Of a stretch of DNA of 64,000 bases, positions 1-10,600 are shown piece after piece; the first letter of the stretch is position 1; each line of letters starts with the position of its first letter. Position numbers and translations under genes: made by a program. The stretch comes from Pseudisothecium myosuroides (taxonomy: Eukaryota > Streptophyta > Bryopsida > Hypnales > Lembophyllaceae), in contig OX637297.1 of NCBI GenBank assembly GCA_951799445.1, positions 13,392,001-13,456,000 of the forward strand, in the 5' to 3' direction. The notes beneath the pieces are model-generated. The model was not told the origin of the DNA. It worked only from the letters and a program-made list of their open reading frames with translations, and ran no database searches.

Positions 1-868
1 GGGGAGTAAAAGGTTAGAGTGAAAAGCTAAAAGTAGAAGTTAAAACTTAGAGGTAGAAGTAAAATATTAGAGTTAGTTGGAAGTAGAAAAATCTAAAGTC
101 AAAGTGAGAATGTAGAGTTAAATTCGGAGGTTAAGATTGGGGATTAATTTTAGAAGTAAAAATTTAGAGTTAAAAGTCAAAAACCTAGAGTTAAATTAGG
201 AGTAAAAATCTACAGTAAAAAAGTGAAAAGTTAGAGTTAACTTTAGAGGGTAAATCCTAGAGTAGTTTAGAAATGAGAATATAGAATTAAAAGTGAAACT
301 TAGAATTACCCTAGAAGGTTAAAACTTGGAAGTTAGGAGTTGAAGTTGATTTAGAAGTAAAAACCTAGAGTCAAAAGTCAAAACATAGAATAGAAGTCGG
401 TAGTTAATACCTAGATTCAAGCTGAAGAAGTAAAAATCTAGAATTACATTAAGAAGTTGGAAATTTAGGGGTAGCTTTTAAAAGTAGAACTTCTAGGTGG
501 AGTCTTAGAAACCCAAGATAGTCTTAAGGGTTCATGGAAGGAACATACGGGTTCCCCTTTTTACGTAGTTAGGGATGTTAGAAATGACGCCAACTACCCA
601 GTCGACCCTCGACATAGGATAGATAGTTAGGGAGTCAGGATTTCACCATCACTCTGAATATCGCAGTAAACTTGTGAGTTACGACATGCATTACTAATTA
701 TTCGCTGCCATCCACGACCCTTAGGAAACGTTAGCAAAAAAGATCCATTGCTTGGAAGGCACAGTGGACCGCGCTCACAACACCCCCATATATTAAAAAT
801 GTGGATAAAGGCATAGAACCTGGTCAATGTTCGCTCTATTACCAAGGGTGGATAACCTAGCGCCCACA
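1..868 (+). mobile_element. 3' end of an LTR-like element (family L2), cut by window edge
   Basis: The segment ends in ...GCGCCCACA at 868, directly abutting the coding sequence of element A. Its last 300 bases (560-868) are the reverse complement of 48305-48620, which is the end of the nested element at 48305-53354. They share a block around GATCCATTGCTTGGAAGGCA and the terminal ACCAAGGGTGG. Bases 1-560 are low-complexity, purine-rich AAAGTTAGAG-type sequence, matched by the pyrimidine-rich stretch 48690-49600 in the other copy. No coding capacity is evident. The 5' end is outside the window, so the target duplication (expected CCACC, 869-873) cannot be checked. Confidence 0.7.
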
Positions 869-3632
869 CCACCCGAACAGATAAGTTCGCGATCAACATA
901 TTCTGGAACCAGCCCGATTGAAAAGAGGGGTACGCCGCGGGTGACTGTAGGAGTCCCCGGAACCGGCAGTTGTTGGAATTTCTCATACCGATCCTGTATC
1001 TGGAAAAGCCCACCCAGATCACAATGACTATAGCAAATACAATATTTGGAGCGCTAGGGGATAGGGAGAATCCGGCTCCTAGACCGGTCAGTTTGGGAGT
1101 GATCATTCACTCCATAGTGGAAACGTTAGTAGGCAATGTGGCTAGTAAAAAGTCTAGCCCCATTAGCCCCTACCTTTTTCACCTGTATCAGTCGGAGGAT
1201 GCACTGACCGGACCGGAAATGGTCGTGTACCGGAAGGGGGAAAGCCTCTGGAAGTACGGGCTTTCCCCGGATGATGATTCGGATCATACTGATTCGGAGG
1301 AGGAGGAACCGGATCAAGGGCACGGATCGCCTAATGTTCCCGGAACGCGCCGGAAGTCTACTGATCCGGGTGCTCGAGGGAAGCAAGAGGCCGGAGAGAT
1401 GGAGCAGCCCCGGAACCCACTTTCGGAATCGGATTAGTTCAAGGCCATCATCAACTAGCTGAGGGCCACCAGGGGACAGAACGAGAGGATGACGGCTTTG
1501 ATCCGGGACGTGTGCGGAAGATTGGGCGTAACGAAAGAAGCCCAAATTCTGGGAGCTCTAACCAAAAGGCCGGATCTGGAAGCGGTACGTCAGCTGGAAG
1601 GACGGATCCTAGCCTTGGAACAAGAATGGAACCGGTTCGAAGAGCAAGCCACATGGGCAGAAAGGGAGATGAACGCCGCCCACACAAAAGAGGCGGAAGC
1701 CATTGACCTTGTCCGGAATGTCAGGGGGCTGTTTGAGCATCCGGCGGATGTGCTTGCGAGGGCTACGCTCTGGAATTCCCAAATGGTGCAACAGGGCCAC
1801 ATTACCGGATCGAAGGTGGTCAGCATCCTGGTGGACTTCGAAGTCCAAATCGAGGCAATGCTGAAGGAGGTATAGCAGCTATTCGGCAATCTCGATCCGC
1901 TTGAAGGATTGGACCAGGGGCTTTTCAAGTTGAATCCGGAGTTTCAAGAAGGAGGAGTGCAATCCCAACCCTCCCCAGCCAAGACCAGATTAGTGGCCGG
2001 CACATCATTGGCCGTGAAGAAACGTTTGCTTGTCAAGCAGTTTCCGGAATCTAGGCCAGATTTGGAAACGACCTCGAGTACCACTCCGGTGAAGGACATA
2101 TTGCAACCGTACCAGTCGGAAGAACAGCATCGGTGGTAAATCTCTTCCCTAACCGTCCAATTTCTTCCGGTTTTATTCCACCAGCGTTGCCCAAAACGGT
2201 GCTGAATCCGGCTCGGACGGATCCGGTGAGTTTCACCCATATGCTCCAACCCGTGATTCAAGCACCCCCGCCGTAGCAATTTGTGGACCTTACACAGCCA
2301 AAGCCAAGGGGACGACGGCTACTCATTGAAGCAGAGGAGGAATCGAAAGAAGAGGAGGTGGAAACGACTCCACAGATCCAATCGGAAGGAGAGTTTTACG
2401 CTCCTCCGACCCGGTCAAAGACGAAGACCACCCCGCCCAAGAAACCAACCGCGTCGTCACCCAAGGGCGGAACTTCATCAAAGAAACCCCGGAAGGGTAA
2501 GTAACTAATTAGGGCGGCAGTTATGATAGTTAGGATTTTAGCTAGATAGTTAATTTCCGGAACCGGGTTACCCGGATGTGGGATCCGAGGTTCCGGACTT
2601 TTAGGGTCAACAGCTTTCCATTTTCCCTGGAATTGTCCTTTGGGCCCTTGCCTTTTTGCTTTTTGCTTTTTGTTTGGTCGTTGGCCGAGTTTTCTAGTGG
2701 CCGTTTGGGCCGCCTTTTTGTTGGTTTTTGAGGGCAGGCCGGCTTGTTGGCCTATCATTCCTTTCCTTGTTCATTTAATCTAAAGCATTCAGGAAAGCAC
2801 CTGGTGGATTATGCTCTTGCGTATCACGTCTACAGTCGCTTGTGTGTGGATGTATAAGTGAGAGTGTGCAAGAGAGGAGTCCAGATACTTGGGCAGCCAA
2901 ATTAGGCTAAGTGTATTTTACGGAAGAGTTTGAGATTCGCAAGTGAGGAGATGTGCGTGGTGCCTTTAATTTGTTGGAACGGTGATCCGGTGGAGGTCTG
3001 GAAGTGACCAGGAAGCTAGTCCGGAAGTCGAGAGTGGTTCCGAGCGGAGGTCAACAGCCGCCAGAGGAATATTTCCATCCACCGGAAGGTCTGCCCACTC
3101 AAGAGCGGTCAAGAGCTAGGACGTTAATCCTTAGTTCCGGAAGTCTGGTATCTGTCGTTGTAGTAAGGAGGACCTAACGCTACCCTATGTGACTAGCTTT
3201 CCGGATAGGCCATCTGAGAAGTTGTAAGGATGCCACCCTGTTTATTCAACTACTTATATTTTTGGACTTTGTTTTGTTTGTGTTAATAGAGTTTGCGTGA
3301 GATTCAGAGTGGTGAAGTTCCCTACCCCTCGGAAAGAACAAGTGAGGATCCTTTGAGGGTAAAACAGAAGTACCAAAAACCAATTTGTTAGAGAGACAAA
3401 ACCGGAAGACCGGATTGAGCTAGATCCAGGATCGAATCCGGAATGAAAGTAGTTCCAGAAGAAAGTTTGTGAGTTGGATGAACCACTCTTGGGGTGGTCA
3501 AAATCCGGAAACTTAAAGGTCTAGGAAGACTAAGATTGTGATAACAATCAGAATCTCTTGGGACGATAACTTGTGTCATCTTACCACGTTTTTTGTGTTA
3601 AAGATACTTACGCCTAGATTACGCGTACAACA
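869..3632 (+). mobile_element. Family G retroelement copy A, 5'-truncated by the L2 insertion
   Basis: Copy A is collinear with the reverse complement of copy B (46622-55149). It holds a gag-like ORF (869-2504), then a 3' non-coding part with a conserved GTCGTTGTAGTAAGGAGG block near 3160 and a terminal block ending CGCGTACAACA near 3632, corresponding to CGCGTACGACA in B. The 5' part, including promoter and N-terminal codons, was lost or lies beyond the L2 element. No pol, integrase or RT is visible. CCGGAA/TTCCGG hexamers are unusually frequent throughout. Confidence 0.75.
872..2504 (+). pseudogene. gag-like coiled-coil protein of family G, copy A (decayed)
   Basis: The reading frame starting RTDKFAINIF just inside the L2 junction matches the protein of copy B, and runs through the conserved block DCRSP...FLIPILYLEKPTQIT...NTIFGAL, the SSPISPYLFHLY block and an acidic stretch. 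After that come a coiled-coil region and the signature LWNSQMVQ...GSKVVSILVDF. In-frame stops lie near 1435, 1456 and 1873; at the first two, copy B has Gln and Trp. A frameshift near 2120-2140 moves the C-terminal part, which contains KPRGRR followed by an acidic run, into another frame (2283-2504). Function is unknown. By position and coiled-coil content it is gag-like, but no zinc knuckle is present. It is clearly non-functional here. Confidence 0.75.
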
Positions 3633-6600
3633 CACTTAAACAAACACACAAACCAACCAACCAAACAGGGTTTTGTTATAGAGAAGGGGAAAGTAGCAAT
3701 CCTCACAACTTTCCAGATGGCCTATCCGGAAAGCACGTCACTCAGAACCACATCCTATCTCCTTTACTACAACGACAGATCAAGACATCCGGAACCGGTA
3801 GGGCTCGTGTTTCTAGTTGCTAGACTAATCTTGTAGTTGGCAAACCTTCCAATGACTGGGGATTTTCCGCTGGCGGTTGCTTATCTCCGCACAAAACCCT
3901 CCTTGGATTTTGGACTCACATCCACACTACTCGTAAGTATTGGTTTACCGTTCCGGCAGTTTAAAGGCACTATGCACTAATCTTCATTCACAAGTCACAA
4001 AGCTTCCTCACACACAAACACTACCAATTAGACCTAGTTACCTCAGATCTGAATTCCTCCTCACCTGTCCCTTCTTACACCTTAATACTCTCATAAACAA
4101 ACCAACAAAATTGTGCACATAGCCAGAATCAGAATGTTCACTCAGTATCTTAGATTAAAAAAAGGGAATGAACATAAACAAATGCACACAAATGGGCTTG
4201 GATGGAATAAGAGGGCAACAAACTGCCCTCCCTTTAAAACCCAAAACAAAAAGCCAAAAAGCTGAAAAGCCACTCCAAAACCCAAATCACCACACAATGA
4301 CCTTCCGAGATATCCGGAGAGTCAAAGGCTAGTTGTCCCTAGAAACCCGGAACCAGGCCCCACACACATAAAACCCGTTGCGGAACTAGGATTTCAAAAT
4401 CCTAACTAACTGAAAATACCCTACTTACTACCTCCCCCTCTGTGGCTTCTTTGAACTGCTACCCGACTTGCAGATGGCTTGCCAGCGAACTTCACCGGAG
4501 GCAATTTGACTGCTACCCAGGTTTGAATCTGGTGCTTGATTAGCGGGGGTGAGTCATCCTTGTCCAATTTCATCTCAGATCCGGATTCAAAATCCTCCTT
4601 GTCGGATTTCTCGATCATCTCAACCTCAAGCTCTTTCTCTGGCGGCATCTCTCCAAGATCTATCGTTGCGCTATCCCATTTAGGCGAAGGCTGCTGCATG
4701 TGAGGGAACTTTTTTAGATGGGTCCGTGTTGGATTTGGCAAGGCCTCCATCCGCTCAGCGAGATCACCGCGAACTTCCCATCCGGGTAGCATGAATGACG
4801 CTGTCCCAGTAATCCAGGTTGACGGAAACTTCCCATGGCACCGGAATCGAGTTCACACTTATCTCCCTCTCGAGTTTGCATACATCTTTCGAACTCGTCT
4901 GTCGTATCTGCGCTTGGCTCACGGACAGACCCACAAGTGTTTGCAAAATGGACCCTAGACCTTGCTTGATCATAGTATTTAGGAACTCGGTGCCAGGAAC
5001 ATCCGAAAACGTCGTGAAGTCCATGGCCTTATCCGGATCAAGGTATCCCAGCAGCTTACCCATTCCTTTTAACACCGCCTCCATTCGGGCTTGAAAGTTG
5101 ACTAGGATTGTCACTACTTTTGATCCGGATAGTTGCCCTTCACTTAGCAGTTGGTCGTTGAAGAGTTTGGGTCTGACCACGAGATCCACCGGCTGCGAAA
5201 CCAACGTTGCCAAATTTCAGACGAGTTGGAGAGCTTTTGTCTCCTTCTGGCTTACTACTGCTGCATCTCCTTCCGCAAAAAGTGCCCGAGATTGAAGGTT
5301 ATCTCGCTCCTTCTCCAAGTTCCAAATCCGCTTGTCCTTCTTGCGCAGCACATCCGGACTTGGTCGTCGCCGGATTTCCTTCAAAATATTCTTCGGCTTC
5401 ACCTTCAATTCATCACTGATTTTGATTACGAAATCCGCTATGTTGTCGTGCAGCAATCGAGCCTACCGTACCCATTCAATTTTGGCATCAAAGAAAGTTG
5501 AAGGTTCTTCCTTCACCGAAATCTGGTTGGGTTCTCATGTTTCCAGTTCCGGTAGCTTTCCTCTTGCGGACGGATCGGTCAACTTCCTCCGCATATCGCA
5601 TTTATCGACCAGTTCCTCCTGCTCTTCTTCTTCTTCCGATTCCAGCTGCTCCCACTTAGCTTCATCCGTAAGGCCATACTTTAGGATTTGGATTCTGATT
5701 TTGTACGCTATCACCTCATGGCTATTCAGAACGTTGTTTTAATGATAGAGGTGGATTAAGTACAGGCTGAGAGGACTGAACTTGCTCTTTGATACATGGT
5801 CCACCAATTTTGTCACTATAGCCGCGATAACCTTACCCCAATGTACGACCCTATCCTCCATAACTCCGAAGATGGTGTTAGCCACTGTGACCATAATCCG
5901 GGTAGGCTTTTACGGATACAAAAGTGGAATCAAAAATTCCAACACCCTTCTATGTTTATCGCTCTTACATTCACTAATGGCGTACCCGTCCTTCAAATTG
6001 ACCGGACTTCGGAACTTTCCGCTCGAGTACTTTTCCGTCTAAGAGGCTAATTTGGATCCGGACTTCTTGAATTCATATACTTTCGTCCAAACATCCTTCG
6101 TCCAAGCTATGGGTTGACCTCTAACCGTCAACTCACACTGATTTGGGACCCCTAAGATGAGCTCTTCAATCATCTTCTAGTCCTTGATATTCCACGGCCT
6201 CCGTAACAGTTCGACGCACCCCAGTTGCGTTAGATCCTCCTCTAATTGCCTCCGCATGGTCGGGTCCTCAGGAATAGCCGGACAAACTGTTTGCACCATC
6301 ATCGTATTTCTACGGGTTTTCGGATCGCTACCTTCCGTCATGATTACCGCCAGAAAGAACGCTAATCCGGTGCAATCGGCACGAACCTCACTTTTCTCTC
6401 CCTGACACGATTCCTAACTCACTACACTATCTCTCCACTATACGCGCACAGAGTGCTGCAAAAAAAGAAGAAGAATGGAGTAGCGTTGGACTTAAGTACC
6501 CAACAAGCAGCCAACCGTTCCCGGTGGAGAACGGATAGGAGACTGTTCCCGTAACGTACCCTAGTTTCCTAGGCCAGAACTCTAGGCTGTAGGTTCCATT

Positions 6601-6807
6601 CATCCGGAAAATTCCGGATTCTCGATCTGTCTTACTGTTGGTGATAAACCAGCCGTAACAATTCTAGCAACATGGAAATTGACTATTCTAAAGTTATCCG
6701 TAATTGGATCCAATTCTCTATGTCTTACCAAAATTTGAAAATTTTCGGCTCTATTCTAATCCTATTCTAATCTATTTCTATACACTTTGAATTTACGTAC
6801 TCCCACA
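3633..6807 (-). mobile_element. Family G retroelement copy E, tail-to-tail with copy A
   Basis: On the minus strand the element starts TGTGGGAG (plus-strand CTCCCACA ending at 6807), the same 5' terminus as copies B and C. It contains a decayed gag-like ORF and a 3' non-coding part, with the TTACTACAACGACAGAT block at about 3764-3780 in inverted orientation relative to copy A. The terminal 400 bases present in A and B are missing, so the exact 3' boundary with A lies somewhere in 3633-3675. The flank beyond 6807 is the C-terminal end of the MULE-like transposase pseudogene, so E appears to be inserted in that element. Confidence 0.65.
4421..6341 (-). pseudogene. gag-like coiled-coil protein of family G, copy E (decayed)
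   Basis: The best start is ATG at 6341, which aligns with the preferred start in copy B. The translation shows the N-terminal block (CPAIPEDP...LGC...RRPWNIK), then YAISECKS...LEFLIPLLYP, RIMVTVANTIFGV and SPLSLYLIHLYH. An acidic stretch, a coiled coil (5217-5456) and the signature LFNDQLLSEG...GSKVVTILVNF (4764-5213) follow. Several in-frame stops occur, for example after WNIKD and LLYP and before 5456. Near 4790 the reading switches frame into the C-terminal acidic and Ser/Arg-rich tail. It is more diverged from A and B than those are from each other, which indicates a separate subfamily. Confidence 0.7.
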
Positions 6808-9753
6808 CATACAATTTGTATGCCAGCTTCTCTACTAAACAATCTCCGGGGCGAAATGACTTGACGTTGCGGAAGTTGAAAGCCTACCGCTTCCAAGGCC
6901 AAAATCTTGGCCTTTGAGAGTTTGGTGCCCATTTTCACTAGCCAAATGGCTGGAATAATTGGTACTGATGACACCCACTTGTGCCATATACCTTTCACAC
7001 ATCATTCAATGTCATTGTTGCAAAAAAAAAATTGCATATGGTCATGCCAATTTTTTTTGTAGTTAACCTTCATACCTATATACGTTGGCGCTGCAGTAGC
7101 AATGTTGTTCTGCACTATTTGTACTGTGCACTTCTTCTTGGTAATTGCTTGTAGTGCAAAGCATGCCTTTGTTGATGTTTTTGATAAACATGTTATGTGC
7201 CAAGGCACCTCGTCGCGCATGGTCTCTTGAATTGTTGACACATGAGTCGAGTTTGGAGTACTAGTTTGGCCTCCAATGTCCTCATATGATGTTGCAACTA
7301 GAGGATTTACATCCACACTTGGAGAAACGTCCTCAAAAATTGCAATCAAATCCAGTGCACTTGTTGTGGCTCTCCACGACTACGTTTGGATGCGTAATTG
7401 AGAGAAATAGACTTGGTCCGGTCTATGCAAGTTATATTTGCATACAAGTGGCATGTTTGCCTTCCTCTTTTGCGATCCAAACACTTCTTTACCTTTAAAA
7501 ATTCAATCTATTGAAGAATTCTTCAACACCTGAAATGTTTCAAATAGCTTCTGTGAGTGGTTTTGAATTTCCCGTTTGTTTTGTTGGATGTTGGGCCACG
7601 TGGAGCATTAGCTCTTCCTTTTTCGGTCCCGTACCAGCTTCATTTCCCTTTAGGCATTGGTAATACCTTACCATTTGCATGAATACTCTGATGAAATTGT
7701 CTACTGTGGCAATGTACAAATCGTTCCCCTAATTTCCACATTGTTGAAGCCACTTGTTATGTATTGTTTCAGCGAGGTTGCACAATGGCATTTCTTCTAG
7801 ATTTGACTTGCTAAGATCTTGAAAGAAAATATTCCATATACCACAATCATTTTCCAACGCCCACAGATCTACTCTGAAGTTATTCTTAGGATTTATAATA
7901 TTCAAGATCAAATACCCATTGTAGTGTCAAATGGACACGCATCACTTTCTAAAAGATAAATAAATGTTTCAAGAAAGAGCCTATATAAGCACCTTTCTCG
8001 GTAACAAGAGGCCCCTTCAAGATACCAACGCCATGCATCACTTGCAAATTTTGCCAATTGCAGACCATAACCATTCTACAAATAAATTTAAAAAAATTCA
8101 AGAGAGAGCCCAGACCCATACTCCTTTCGGTACCAAGAGGCCTCTTCAAGGTACAAACCCCATGCATCACTCATACATTATTGCCTATTGCATACTACAA
8201 TTGTTCTTCCGATAAAAGAAGAAGGCATAAGAGGGAGCCTGCCCTAATACTCTTTCCGGTACCGAGAAGGGTCTCCAAGGTATGAACGCTATGCATAATT
8301 CACAGATTTTTGCCTACCAAAGCTTGCATATGTATTCCAAATAATAGTAGAAGTTCCAAGAGGATTTTTACCCAAGCACCCTTCATGGCATCCAAAGGGA
8401 TGTAGTACAAGCATGGAAAGCATTACAAATTCTAGTTATAAAAACAAAATGGTAATAAGGACAATGAAAAATAAGTTGACAGAGAAAAACTTATAAATTT
8501 TTTGAAATAACAAGCAAGAAGGATAAGGACTTACAAGTTGCATAAATCCACCCTATTAACAATACCAAAAATGCCAGAAAGAAAGCCACAGCTCCAATCA
8601 ATGCAGTTCCAATTTTGTGGTGGCCCTTGATGATAACCACTATGCTTTTATGGCTAGGTGACAAGTCTCAGACTCTTCAGGAGTCAAAGCTTTCTTGTAT
8701 TGCTTACAGAGCAAATGATGTTGATCTTGTAAGTCCCTGTGAATCTTTGCCTTGGTATGTTTTTCCATGAATAGTATACAATGAAAGAGGCACATTCTTT
8801 CACGATGTTCCATTGATAAGGCACTATCCCCAAATCTATAGATGGTCCGCATAGCATTCCAATTTGCTTGTGCACTATTTGCCATAAATCCCTTGAACTA
8901 AGGCTCGCCTCGCCTATGTTGGTCAAGGACAGAGTTTAGGTTTTTTGAATAAAGAATTTGAGCACCACAATCTTTAGATTACATGTCACAAATAGCAATG
9001 GTCATTACACGACAATGTACATGAAGTCATATACATGACACGCCATGGTTGTCCACCCCTTCACGCGTTTGACATGATTGAACATTAGCCATGCATCTTG
9101 AAGGTCCCTTCCCTTTTGCATTCACTTTTTTAGGTCACCTCCACTTTCAAGTCCTACTTCTGACATTTTAAGAACAAAAACTTTGTCCATATCTATCCCC
9201 TGATTTGGGAGTTACTTTCCTGAACAAATGCCCACATGCTTGACCCCCTCAACTTGGTAATGTTGTCAATCACACCAAACCACCTTAAATATTTGAAAGA
9301 TGTTACCTTGTTTCAAATACTTGGGGAGCTATAGTATTTGCATTTGTCCAACACTAGGACAAGTTCATTAAAGTCAAGGGTCTTTGCCTACACTCCATCC
9401 GGACACAGAATAAGCTCGCCCAAGAGTTCCTTTATAGCCTCCATGACTATTGAGGCGTTAATGCCACTCAGTATTCTCTCCATTTGTTCTCCAATCAGAG
9501 TCCGAGTTCTCTCCTTCATGTCATGGAGTTCCCCATCTTTCACCGGGTGTTCATGAGTGCCCAAATGCCCAAAAGCACAAGTTTGCAACTCATTTCCAAT
9601 CACATAATAGACCTTTATACTATACCTTGCAATATACGAGGGAGGCTTCTTACAAATTTTACAAACAAGAGATGACTTTAGAGGATGTATGTCACCGACA
9701 TCAAGTGGAGTACATGATAGTCCTTCCCATTCCATTGCATTTAAGGCCTTCAA
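6808..9753 (-). pseudogene. MULE-like DDE transposase pseudogene
   Basis: Scattered minus-strand segments line up in one order. At 9753-9388 lies a probable zinc-binding segment with CKICKKPP and a GTHEHPVKDG motif. At 9360-9060 the translation reads LVLVLDKCKYYSSPSI and RWFGVIDNITKLRGSS, followed by AWLMFNHVKRVKGWTTMACHVYD. At 8885-8640 is ANSAQANWNAM, then RERMCLFH. At 7911-7560 is NLAETIHNKWLQQ and GNEAGTGPKKEEL. The C-terminal QFFFCNNDIE and KWVSSVPIIPA blocks follow (7349-6808). This is the layout of a Mutator-like transposase family I associate with seedless plants; I recall ADSAQANWNAV as its usual motif, so Asp to Asn hits a likely catalytic residue. Many stops and frameshifts make it non-functional. 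Confidence 0.65.
7960..8300. repeat. Three-copy tandem repeat of about 133 bp inside the transposase relic
   Basis: Three units each contain, in order, an AAGAxAGAGCC-type start, a TTTCGGTAACAAGAGG or TTTCGGTACCAAGAGG core, CTTCAAGRTACxAAC and CATGCATCAC. Copies begin near 7968, 8100 and 8228. The third is the most diverged. The GGTACCRAGAGG core is shared with the 285 bp array at 10600-12890. Confidence 0.65.
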
Positions 9754-9759
9754 CTAAAG

Positions 9760-10600
9760 AGGTACAAATGTAAAATCTAGAAATCTAGATTTGAAAATTG
9801 TACATCAATTGCTTGTGGTTTAGGGTTTATGGCTTCTAGATCACGATTTTGAAAACATAGTCGAGTAGTCTGAATATTTGGATTTTGAGAAAAGGCCATT
9901 GTATTTTCATTCAATAAATATTGAGTCTGCAAGATAGATTGTAAACGGAAATATTCAATGCTGAGATTTGTTCAGATCGCCACATTTTCAAGGCAGCAGG
10001 TTTGGATTGATTCTATTTTTTATTTTTTGGGATTTCAAACATTGCTCCAGTTTTAACGTATTTGTGAGTGACTGAGAATTGGGATGCGGTGTAAGGTTCT
10101 TTTGTTCTGATGAAGGACATTTGAGATTTTAGGGTGCAAACATTTTTGACAAAAAAATAAAGAACTCCAATTACTGCCTCTACCTGAGGAGGTCAGCAAG
10201 TCAAATCTGAGGACTAGTCTCTGGAATTTTGATTCGGAGTAAGGCTTCTTTGTAACTTGATCTCCATCTTTTTTTCATCAGGCTTGACTCCTGTTGCCTG
10301 TGAGCTTGTAATAAACTAAGAATCGGATTGTGCTGTTAGGCCTTCTTGTTTCATGAAAAAACATTCAAAGATACAGGTGTAATCATTTTTATTAAAGAAA
10401 AGGAAGAGCACTTCACAACAAAGCTGCCATTTTGCATCACATTTTTGATTTGGGAATAGGCTTGGCTAGTCAACTTCTCTAAAACCTTTAACTCTGGTTA
10501 TGTATGTTTGGTGAAAGACGGGGATTTAGCTTGGCATATTAGGCTCTCTAGAATTTTGAAAAGGAGATTTGAAGATATCATAATGGAAAATACCAAAAAA
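9760..10600. other. Gene-free AT-rich stretch
   Basis: No ORF, splice-bounded exon, terminal repeat or recognised element could be supported here. It separates the transposase relic from the 285 bp tandem array. Parts from 10430 onward (GGxATTTAGCTTGGCAxAxTAGGCTCTC) already resemble the inter-palindrome portion of the array unit. Confidence 0.4.
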
